A DNA stretch of 7,276 bases from Defluviitaleaceae bacterium (lineage in GTDB: Bacteria; Bacillota; Clostridia; Lachnospirales; WRAX01), in contig WQSI01000086.1 of assembly GCA_009787945.1 (NCBI GenBank), forward strand, positions 1 through 7,276, written 5' to 3'. A model generated the notes under the pieces. That model had not been told where the DNA came from, did no database searches, and saw nothing but the letters and a program-made list of their open reading frames with translations. A program made the position numbers and the translations under genes. Below are positions 1 through 4,919 of the stretch, piece after piece. Position 1 is the first letter of the stretch; each line of letters starts with the position of its first letter.

Positions 1-448
1 CAACCCCTGTCACTTTCAGCGGGCTGACAGCGTTGACAGACGCAATAAAACTCTGCATTTTGTCCACGGTATCCGTATCCTGCCGAAAGGGATTAAGAAC
101 ACACAAAAAATCGTGAGGCACACCCAAAACTGCCTCATGGCAATATGCTAAAAGGCGCGCACCAGAATCCCCTCCGCCAAGGTCAATTATGACATTTTCA
201 CCATTACGAACTTTGGAGAGAAATGCAAAGCTGACAGCAGGCAAATCGTACCCTGTGTTATTATCCAAATGGTCACTTTCGACGGCTATGCCGCGGCTGT
301 TAAGTTCCGCAATTCGTTCTCTGGAGCGGAAATAGGGGTTTATCACATCTAAGTCAACAAGGGTTGCCCCCTCGCCTTTTTGAAGGGCGAGGTTGAGGGC
401 AAACTCTGTTTTTCCACTGCCGTAAAAACCTGTGATTACAGTTGTCAT
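1..448 (-). CDS. P-loop ATPase of SIMIBI/MinD-like type, 3' part outside window
   Basis: The first 149 residues are visible; the C-terminus lies beyond position 1. Residues 3-15 form a beta strand and Walker A loop (ITGFYGSGKTE). A second strand carries VDLDVINPYFRSRE (31-44), where the Asp residues and the NPYFRSRE stretch resemble the switch region of MinD/CobQ-type ATPases. IIDLGGGDSGARLL (87-100) fits a Walker B strand followed by a Gly-rich turn. This supports a cytoplasmic nucleotide-binding protein; its client is not visible. The start ATG overlaps the stop of the upstream leucine dehydrogenase gene by one base (TAATG at 450-446), and no Shine-Dalgarno precedes it, so translation is probably coupled. 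From memory, similar ATPases sit beside 2-oxoacid:ferredoxin oxidoreductase genes in clostridia, and such genes might follow outside the window; this is inference. Confidence is high for an ATPase and low for any specific function. Confidence 0.85.
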   Translation of the reverse strand, partial: MTTVITGFYGSGKTEFALNLALQKGEGATLVDLDVINPYFRSRERIAELNSRGIAVESDHLDNNTGYDLPAVSFAFLSKVRNGENVIIDLGGGDSGARLLAYCHEAVLGVPHDFLCVLNPFRQDTDTVDKMQSFIASVNAVSPLKVTGV

Positions 449-1539
449 TAGTTTTTGTTGCTAGTCATAATAGATTTAATATTACGCATAGCATCAACGC
501 GGTCCTCTGCCATTTTGTCAGCTACTTCATAGGTCAAGCGTCCAGTTTCCTTAGAAATGGTAAGGATTTCCAACATTCTATTGTAAATATAGTCAATGTC
601 ACGAAGGGAAGCTTCTTCATTGTAGCCGCCTTCGCGGATTTCGTAAGAAACATTGATAACGCCGCCAGCGTTGGCAAGATAGTCAGGTGCGTAAACAATG
701 CCGCGGTCCTCTAAGGCTTTGCCGTGCTTTGGCGCGTCTTTCAAAATGTTGTTTGCGCCGCCGCAAACGATTTTGCATTTGAATTGAGGGATGGTATCGT
801 CATTTACAGTTGCACCAAGGGCGCATGGGGCGTAAATATCACATTCCACACCATAAATTTCATCAGGAGCAACAGCTGTCGCGCCAAACTCACTTACAAC
901 GCGGTCGATGCTAGCCTGGTTAATGTCAGTAACAATAAGCTTTGCACCTGCGTCATGTAGATTTTTGCAAAGGTGATAACCTACGTTTCCAAGGCCTTGG
1001 ACGGCAACGGTTTTGCCAGCAATGTCATCAGAGCCATAAACATGCTTTGCGCAAGCCAAAACAGACTTGAATACGCCGCGGGCAGTGTATGGGCTTGGGT
1101 CGCCAGAGCGTCCAGGCAAACCTACAACATTGTTGGTTTCCATGTTTACATAAACCATGTCTTGGGTGGTTGTGCCCACATCTTCTGCGGTGATGTAACG
1201 GCCATTTAGCCCTTCGATATAACGGCCGAAAGCACGCCAAAAAGCCTCGCGCTTTACGGGGTCTTTGCGAAGAATGGTAGCATCACCGATGATAACAGAT
1301 TTGCCGCCGCCAAGTGGCAAGCCAGCCAGTGCAGACTTGTAAGTCATGCCGCGGGCAAGGCGCAAAGCGTCCTCAATTGCCGCTTCTTCATCATCATAAA
1401 CCCAAAAGCGAGTACCGCCCAAAGATGGACCAAGAACAGTGTTGTGAATTGCAGTGATTGCCTTCAAACCTGTTGCTTTGTGCTGAAAAAAGCTCAATTG
1501 CTCAAAGTCGTACTTTTCCATGTAGCCAAATTTGTCCAT
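448..1539 (-). CDS. bcd: Leucine (branched-chain amino acid) dehydrogenase
   Basis: NAD-dependent oxidative deamination of L-Leu, Val and Ile to 2-oxo acids plus ammonia, reversible and cytoplasmic. The 363-aa product aligns nearly end to end with my recollection of Bacillus leucine dehydrogenases (about 364 aa). Visible landmarks are LGGTR (40-44), MTYK with substrate-binding Lys68, LGGGK with catalytic Lys80, TAEDVGTT (117-124) with Asp120, the dinucleotide loop GLGNVG (182-187), and Asp204 at the end of the next strand, which favours NAD over NADP. APCALGA and GGANN, typical of the family, are also present. The start is ATG at 1539, preceded by GGAGGG (1552-1547) with 7-nt spacing; an in-frame TTG five codons upstream lies within or before that site and is rejected. 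Linkage to ptb and buk points to amino-acid catabolism rather than glutamate metabolism. A related Glu/Phe/Val dehydrogenase is less likely given the Bacillus-like spacing of both lysines. Confidence 0.95.
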   Translation of the reverse strand: MDKFGYMEKYDFEQLSFFQHKATGLKAITAIHNTVLGPSLGGTRFWVYDDEEAAIEDALRLARGMTYKSALAGLPLGGGKSVIIGDATILRKDPVKREAFWRAFGRYIEGLNGRYITAEDVGTTTQDMVYVNMETNNVVGLPGRSGDPSPYTARGVFKSVLACAKHVYGSDDIAGKTVAVQGLGNVGYHLCKNLHDAGAKLIVTDINQASIDRVVSEFGATAVAPDEIYGVECDIYAPCALGATVNDDTIPQFKCKIVCGGANNILKDAPKHGKALEDRGIVYAPDYLANAGGVINVSYEIREGGYNEEASLRDIDYIYNRMLEILTISKETGRLTYEVADKMAEDRVDAMRNIKSIMTSNKN

Positions 1540-1546
1540 AATAGAA

Positions 1547-1552
1547 CCCTCC
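1547..1552 (-). promoter_or_regulatory. Ribosome binding site of leucine dehydrogenase
   Basis: GGAGGG lies 7 nt before the ATG at 1539. It decides the start, because the reading frame stays open upstream to a TTG that falls at the edge of this site. Confidence 0.85.
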
Positions 1553-1588
1553 AATTATTATATATAAAATTATTTAATACCTTATAAG

Positions 1589-2032
1589 TTAATGCTTTTG
1601 CAAAATTGCAATAGCGGGGATGAAGAAAATCAAATTTAAAATGACGGCGTAATAAACACCTAAAAAACCAAGGTTAAGCTCTAAAAATTCGTATCCTGTG
1701 CCTGTCATCCTTAATGTGCCGTGCATTGCAATTAAAAACAGCACAGCACCCGCCGCCCAAGTGGTGCGACTTAGCAATTTAAATAATTTTACAACTTCCG
1801 CAACCTTTTCTTGCGGCAAATTGCTATTTTTGTTAAAAACGGCTTTGATGCCAGCAAGCAGGGTTTTGCTTTGTCCAGTAGCAATGGTTATGCCGCCAAT
1901 TGCCAAGCCAATCATCATTATAGAGGGGGCATCAATAAAACTAGCAAAGGCATACATGACGTTTTCGGATACAAAAATTTGCATCAAGATAATACCTACC
2001 AAAATCCAGATAATGCCAAATACAAATCTCAT
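1589..2032 (-). CDS. Small four-helix membrane protein, MotA/ExbB-like
   Basis: 147 aa with four predicted membrane segments at about 3-21, 35-53, 89-108 and 120-144, and a charged cytoplasmic-type loop at 54-88 (AVFNKNSNLPQEKV...KLFKLLSR). The topology and several local patterns recall MotA: IDAPSIMMIGLAIGG (33-47) resembles the MotA segment usually written as IDxPSLxIVxGG, and the last helix (GVYYAVILNLIFFIPAIAIL) resembles the MotA TM4 region ending in a Pro-containing stretch. The protein is about half the length of true MotA, and no MotB partner is visible, so a stator role is not supported. The ATG at 2032 follows AAAGGAG (2046-2040) with 7-nt spacing. It starts 23 bp after the stop of the upstream two-anchor protein gene and is probably in the same transcript. 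The function is unknown. The MotA resemblance is read by eye and should be taken as fold-level at best. Confidence 0.8.
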   Translation of the reverse strand: MRFVFGIIWILVGIILMQIFVSENVMYAFASFIDAPSIMMIGLAIGGITIATGQSKTLLAGIKAVFNKNSNLPQEKVAEVVKLFKLLSRTTWAAGAVLFLIAMHGTLRMTGTGYEFLELNLGFLGVYYAVILNLIFFIPAIAILQKH

Positions 2033-2039
2033 AATCTTG

Positions 2040-2046
2040 CTCCTTT
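2040..2046 (-). promoter_or_regulatory. Ribosome binding site of the four-helix membrane protein
   Basis: AAAGGAG with 7-nt spacing to the ATG at 2032. It lies in the 23-bp gap after the upstream gene and supports independent initiation of this gene. Confidence 0.8.
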
Positions 2047-2055
2047 CGTTGATGA

Positions 2056-2592
2056 CTATACCCTTATTTTAAACAACCATACTGACAGCATGACCAGCCA
2101 AACAACCAAACCTAGTAGCAAAAGTGTTGTGAAACCCAATAGCAACAGGGCAACCATATGTTGCATAATGTCTAATCCATTGGTAAAAATTCCACTACTT
2201 TGCAAAGGAGCAAATTCCAGAATATATTGACCAGCTGGCAATTCTACAGTGGCAATGCGCTCACCTTGCCTGTTGCCGATATTGTATCTTACAAACCAAT
2301 TTTCGCCCCTTGGTTGGTTGCGAATGACCTCGCCAGTGGAGGTATTGGTAAATGTAAATATATGAAACATACCATGGGGAGGGGGTGCTGTATCTTCAAA
2401 GTAAATATGAAAGTTGCCACCCCTCTCAATGGTGATAATTTCGCCGCTTTCTAGGGGAGTTACACCCCTAATTATACCTCCAAAGAAAGACAGGAAAAGA
2501 TAGATACCAAGACCTAAGGTTGCCAACAAAAGCGCACTTGTTATAATTATCAAGGTTTTTAACTTACTCTTGTCGGCTAACCAGCTTTTCAT
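2056..2592 (-). CDS. Membrane protein with two anchors and an external beta-rich domain
   Basis: 178 aa, not recognised. A short basic N-terminus (MKSWLADKSKLK) precedes a long hydrophobic helix at 13-40. Residues 45-140 are polar and rich in alternating beta-strand patterns (GEIITIERGGNFHIYFE, MFHIFTFTNTSTGEVI, RIATVELPAGQYILEF). A very hydrophobic stretch at 146-174 forms a second anchor, followed by a short KIRV tail. The layout suggests that residues 45-140 lie outside the cell between two helices with both termini inside; the domain looks like a small beta sandwich, but this is inference. The ATG at 2592 follows GGAGG (2603-2599) at 6 nt, only 15 bp after the buk stop. With the four-helix protein downstream it forms a two-gene membrane block inside a metabolic operon. 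A paired membrane complex is possible but not shown. Confidence 0.8.
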   Translation of the reverse strand: MKSWLADKSKLKTLIIITSALLLATLGLGIYLFLSFFGGIIRGVTPLESGEIITIERGGNFHIYFEDTAPPPHGMFHIFTFTNTSTGEVIRNQPRGENWFVRYNIGNRQGERIATVELPAGQYILEFAPLQSSGIFTNGLDIMQHMVALLLLGFTTLLLLGLVVWLVMLSVWLFKIRV

Positions 2593-2598
2593 GCTATT

Positions 2599-2603
2599 CC
2601 TCC
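2599..2603 (-). promoter_or_regulatory. Ribosome binding site of the two-anchor membrane protein
   Basis: GGAGG with 6-nt spacing to the ATG at 2592, placed within the 15-bp gap after the buk stop codon. Confidence 0.8.
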
Positions 2604-2607
2604 GTTT

Positions 2608-3690
2608 TTACACGCCAAAGATGGGTTTACCTTGGTAAACCTTGGCTTCTTCCTCACCTTTAAGCACACGCAAAGCCCCTTGGGAGAGAGCCAAAAGCTC
2701 ATCTTCTCCAGGATATGCATGTACAGGGGCAATAAAGCCCACTCTGCGGGTTATTTCGGCAACAATTGGCTTGCCGTAGGCGATGCCGCCTGTTAGCAAA
2801 ATTGCGTCAAGCTCACCGCAAGCAGATGCGGACAAACCGCCAATTTCCTTAGCAACTTGGGTGGCGAGGGCTTCTAAAAGCAATTTCATATCAGCCTCGG
2901 TTTCTGCACGCTTTTCCAAGTCTATCATGCTATTTGTTCCGATGTAGGCTGAAACGCCACCGCCGCCAGTAATCATTTTTTTAATCTGTGCATGGGTGTA
3001 TTTGCCACTGAAGCAAAGGGCTGCCAGGTCGCCAGCAGGCAAACCGCCGCTGCGCTCTGGAGTAAAAGGTCCGCAACCGTCAAGGGCGTTGTTAGTGTCT
3101 ACAGCACGCCCCTTTTTGTGGAAGGACACAGAAATTCCGCCTCCCATGTGGGCAACAATCAAATTAACTTCATCATATTTTTTGCCATGCTCTGCGCAAT
3201 ATTTTCGAGCAATCGCCTTTTGGTTAAGCGCGTGAAAGATGGATTTTCTGGTGATTTCTGGATGTCCGCTAAAACGGTACACATCCTCCATTTCGTCAAC
3301 AACCACAGGGTCAACAATGAATGAGGGAATACCAACTTCGTCAGCTAATGCGCGGGCAATAAGCCCACCGAGATTAGAAGCATGTTCCCCATACTTGCCA
3401 CTGCGCAAATCGTCTGACATTACGTCATTAACTGTGTATGTACCGCCAGCAAGAGGAGCCAAAAGCCCGCCCATGCCAACAACACCCGCCAATTCATCCA
3501 GACGTACGTTTTTTTCTTTTAATTCCTCGAGGATGATGCTCTTTCGGAAGTCATACTGGTCACCCACACGCTCAAAAGGCTTTAATTCCTCTGTTTGGTG
3601 ACGCAAGGTGGTTTCAAAAACTGGCTTTTCGCCATCATACAGCCCCATCTTAGTTGATGTAGAACCTGGATTAACAATTAAAATTTTCAT
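2608..3690 (-). CDS. buk: Butyrate kinase (branched-chain fatty acid kinase)
   Basis: Transfers phosphate from butyryl, isobutyryl, isovaleryl or 2-methylbutyryl phosphate to ADP, giving free acid and ATP: the substrate-level phosphorylation step after Ptb. The 360-aa length is normal for the family. It belongs to the acetate and sugar kinase/Hsc70/actin (ASKHA) superfamily: the phosphate-1 loop is NPGSTSTK (7-14), the central Gly-rich strand is VAHMGGGISVSF (179-190), the substrate/Arg segment is GPFTPERSGGLPAGDL (207-222), and the adenosine loop is LTGGIAYG (299-306). The start is ATG at 3690, six bases after AAGGAG (3702-3697); an in-frame TTG two codons earlier overlaps the spacer and is rejected. 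It lies 190 bp downstream of ptb, an unusually wide gap for this pair, filled by the foldback element. Acetate kinase is excluded by length and by the butyrate-kinase-type motifs; acyl-chain preference cannot be read from sequence. Confidence 0.96.
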   Translation of the reverse strand: MKILIVNPGSTSTKMGLYDGEKPVFETTLRHQTEELKPFERVGDQYDFRKSIILEELKEKNVRLDELAGVVGMGGLLAPLAGGTYTVNDVMSDDLRSGKYGEHASNLGGLIARALADEVGIPSFIVDPVVVDEMEDVYRFSGHPEITRKSIFHALNQKAIARKYCAEHGKKYDEVNLIVAHMGGGISVSFHKKGRAVDTNNALDGCGPFTPERSGGLPAGDLAALCFSGKYTHAQIKKMITGGGGVSAYIGTNSMIDLEKRAETEADMKLLLEALATQVAKEIGGLSASACGELDAILLTGGIAYGKPIVAEITRRVGFIAPVHAYPGEDELLALSQGALRVLKGEEEAKVYQGKPIFGV

Positions 3691-3696
3691 CTGCAA

Positions 3697-3702
3697 CTCC
3701 TT
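3697..3702 (-). promoter_or_regulatory. Ribosome binding site of buk
   Basis: AAGGAG, 6 nt before the ATG at 3690. A T-run (minus strand, 3708-3703) immediately precedes it, just after the foldback element. The site therefore has no sequence overlap with the hairpin stem. Confidence 0.85.
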
Positions 3703-3715
3703 AAAAAAGATATTT

Positions 3716-3881
3716 AGAACCAGCGGTCAATAATGGGATGTGCGGATTTGCGTGCTGATTTTATGGCATTTCAAGAAGGTAAAGCCGCAGCGCACCCAAA
3801 GGTGCGTAAGGTTTTAGCTTCGCAGAAATGGCGTGAAAGCAGTGCGTAAAGCCGTGCATCAGCTTATTGACTGCGGGTTCT
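3716..3881 (+). repeat. 166-bp foldback element / candidate structured RNA between ptb and buk
   Basis: The segment folds almost completely on itself. Positions i and 7597-i pair without gaps from 3716/3881 to 3772/3825. I count 42 Watson-Crick pairs, 8 G.U pairs (plus-strand reading) and 7 mismatches in 57 positions. The outermost 18 bp (AGAACC..GTCAATAA) match 16/18 as inverted repeats. Inside, 3777-3786 continues weakly with 3810-3820 around one bulge, and a terminal hairpin is formed by CGCACC (3791-3796), loop CAAA, and GGTGCG (3801-3806). Every transition-type difference in the outer stem is a G.U wobble as plus-strand RNA and an A.C mismatch on the minus strand, so the plus strand folds better. 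The right end abuts the ptb stop codon (3883-3881). No clear target-site duplication, transposase or plus-strand promoter is visible. It could be a MITE-like element, a cis-acting operon element, or a small RNA antisense to the operon. Confidence 0.8.
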
Positions 3882-4774
3882 TAGAATAAAACAGATAACG
3901 CAATGGAAATCAGCTTGCTTTCGGCAGTGTCTGCCCTGGAAGTAAGAACTATAGGTCTTTTCGCTCCAAGTACAACACCGCCATTTTTGGCTTTGGTAAT
4001 AAATGACAGGCATTTGTAAAGGATGTTGCCCGCCTCGATGGTTGGCGCAACCAAAATGTCAGCATCAGCTCCCACTGGGCTGTTGATGCCTTTAATGCGG
4101 CAGGCATCTTCCGACACGGCATTGTCAAGGGCGAGAGGGCCATCTACAATGCAGCCCTTCATCCGCTCGCCAGACTTATGCAACTCCACCATTTTGCCCC
4201 ATTCTTGGGTAACAGGCATTTTGTCGTCCACAACTTCTTTGGCTGCCATCAGCGCAACCTTAGGCTTTTCGATACCTAGATTTTGTAATGCGGCAACGGC
4301 GTTTTCAATAATGTCCACATGAGTATCAAAATCAGGAGCTATATTGATAGCGCAATCAGTCGCAAACAGCATTTTATGGTAATTTGGCGTTTCAAAGGCG
4401 GCAATGTGGCTTAATTTTTTGCCTGCCCGCAAACCTGTTTCTTTATCAAGGGCAGCACGCATAACCGTAGACGTATCAATGTCGCCTTTCATCAGCGAAC
4501 TAGCCTCACCAGAAGAAACCATGGAAACCGCCTTTTTGCAAGCAAGCAATGGGTCAGGCTCGTCCACGATTTTAAATTTAGACAAGTCCATGTCTAAATC
4601 TTTTGCGATGTTTTTCATCTTTGCCTCGTCGCCCACCAAAATCATGGTTGCAATGCCCATTTTTGTTGCCTCTAAGGCGGCGGACATTACATAAGGGGCG
4701 GCTGCAACCGCAACTGCAACAGCGGCGTTTTCCTTGCCTCTTGCCATGTCAAAAAGTTGCTCAAAACTTTTGAT
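3881..4774 (-). CDS. ptb: Phosphate butyryltransferase with apparent ATC start codon
   Basis: Converts butyryl-CoA or branched-chain acyl-CoA plus phosphate to acyl phosphate plus CoA, feeding Buk. From ATC at 4774 the product is 297 aa, normal for Ptb, and begins (with Met) MKSFEQLFDMARGK as expected for the family. Typical blocks are LMKGDIDTSTVMRAAL (94-109), SHIAAFETP (122-130), DGPLALDNAV (211-220), PTIEAGNILYK (244-254) and the C-terminal GAKRPIVLTSR...AESKLISIAL. The start is odd: the frame is open upstream to a TTG at 4843, but that region contains the promoter and lacks a Shine-Dalgarno, while an eight-base GAGGTGAT (4785-4778) stands just before ATC, with 7 nt between GAGG and ATC. 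The first in-frame ATG (residue 10 here) would remove the first helix and has no binding site. A sequence error or a mutated ATG is the alternative. The stop TAA is the edge of the foldback element. First gene of the operon. Confidence 0.94.
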   Translation of the reverse strand: MKSFEQLFDMARGKENAAVAVAVAAAPYVMSAALEATKMGIATMILVGDEAKMKNIAKDLDMDLSKFKIVDEPDPLLACKKAVSMVSSGEASSLMKGDIDTSTVMRAALDKETGLRAGKKLSHIAAFETPNYHKMLFATDCAINIAPDFDTHVDIIENAVAALQNLGIEKPKVALMAAKEVVDDKMPVTQEWGKMVELHKSGERMKGCIVDGPLALDNAVSEDACRIKGINSPVGADADILVAPTIEAGNILYKCLSFITKAKNGGVVLGAKRPIVLTSRADTAESKLISIALSVLF

Positions 4775-4777
4775 ACT

Positions 4778-4785
4778 ATCACCTC
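4778..4785 (-). promoter_or_regulatory. Extended Shine-Dalgarno of ptb, deciding an ATC start
   Basis: GAGGTGAT is fully complementary to the 16S anti-Shine-Dalgarno AUCACCUC. The distance from GAGG to ATC (4774-4772) is 7 nt, the same as for the leucine dehydrogenase and four-helix genes. No ATG, GTG or TTG in the ptb frame lies at a usable distance. Confidence 0.8.
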
Positions 4786-4814
4786 TTGTCAGATTTTTCT
4801 TTCGTCTTAATATA

Positions 4815-4843
4815 AGTGTAACATATACAAAAAAAATGTGCAA
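4815..4843 (-). promoter_or_regulatory. Promoter of the ptb-buk operon
   Basis: A sigma-A-type promoter: -35 TTGCAC (4843-4838), 17-bp spacer, and -10 TACACT (4820-4815) with an extended TGT immediately upstream. Transcription would begin near 4808, giving a leader of roughly 33 nt before the ATC start, too short for a riboswitch. I see no sigma-54 GG/GC element, unlike the SigL-dependent bkd operon of Bacillus subtilis. Position and spacing are good; the -10 matches the consensus at only 4/6. Confidence 0.6.
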
Positions 4844-4847
4844 GAAG

Positions 4848-4860
4848 AATTTATTAAATT
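4848..4860. promoter_or_regulatory. 13-bp AT-rich palindrome between divergent promoters, possible operator
   Basis: AATTTA-T-TAAATT is a perfect 6-1-6 inverted repeat. It starts 4 bp upstream of the ptb -35 box, and its last two bases overlap the first two of the polA -35 box. It could bind a regulator or act as an UP-like element, but A/T palindromes of this size also arise by chance in AT-rich intergenic DNA. Confidence 0.35.
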
Positions 4861-4887
4861 GACTTTTTCTTTGCGTTGTGTTAGAAT
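4859..4887 (+). promoter_or_regulatory. Promoter of polA
   Basis: A near-consensus sigma-A promoter: -35 TTGACT (4859-4864), 17-bp spacer, and -10 TAGAAT (4882-4887) with an extended TG at 4879-4880. The -35 matches 5/6 and the -10 5/6. Transcription would start near 4894, leaving a leader of about 26 nt. It diverges from the ptb promoter. Confidence 0.75.
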
Positions 4888-4909
4888 GTACAAAAATGAT
4901 GTAAAAAAC

Positions 4910-4913
4910 GGAG
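4910..4913 (+). promoter_or_regulatory. Ribosome binding site of polA
   Basis: GGAG lies 6 nt before the ATG at 4920. It fixes the start where homology to other PolA proteins begins. Confidence 0.75.
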
Positions 4914-4919
4914 ATACCA

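Noticed and set aside
1557..1585. Internal promoter before leucine dehydrogenase, with a perfect TATAAT at minus 1562-1557.
   Set aside because: No acceptable -35 box stands at 16-18 bp, and transcription would start inside the ribosome binding site. It is ordinary AT-rich intergenic sequence.
2992..3601. Open frames on the strand opposite buk, and similar ones opposite ptb, leucine dehydrogenase and polA.
   Set aside because: They are antisense shadows of well-supported genes, with no binding sites or recognisable products.
3670..3715. Plus-strand promoter for the foldback RNA (GATATT near 3709-3714 with TTCATC upstream).
   Set aside because: Only 4/6 and 3/6 matches; not distinguishable from background.
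3791..3806. The CGCACC-CAAA-GGTGCG hairpin as a Rho-independent terminator.
   Set aside because: No T-run follows on either strand; it is the tip of the larger hairpin.
3716..3881. Integron attC site or cassette boundary, suggested by a long imperfect palindrome with GTT near one end.
   Set aside because: The ends do not fit the RYYYAAC / GTTRRRY core sites, the length exceeds typical attC, and there is no integrase or cassette array.
3733..3889. A protein-like plus-strand ORF: 38 codons from ATG at 3733 to TAA at 3849, and, one frame over, a tail KAVRKAVHQLIDCGFLE ending at TAA 3887-3889, resembling a frameshifted gene end.
   Set aside because: It lies wholly within the foldback element, where arm complementarity forces the sequence. 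There is no Shine-Dalgarno before it, the two halves are in different frames, and I recognise no family. A pseudogene fragment is not excluded, but the hairpin explains the region better.
4775..4843. N-terminal extension of Ptb starting from TTG at 4843.
   Set aside because: The extension has no Shine-Dalgarno, covers the promoter -35 and -10, and adds 23 residues not expected in the family.
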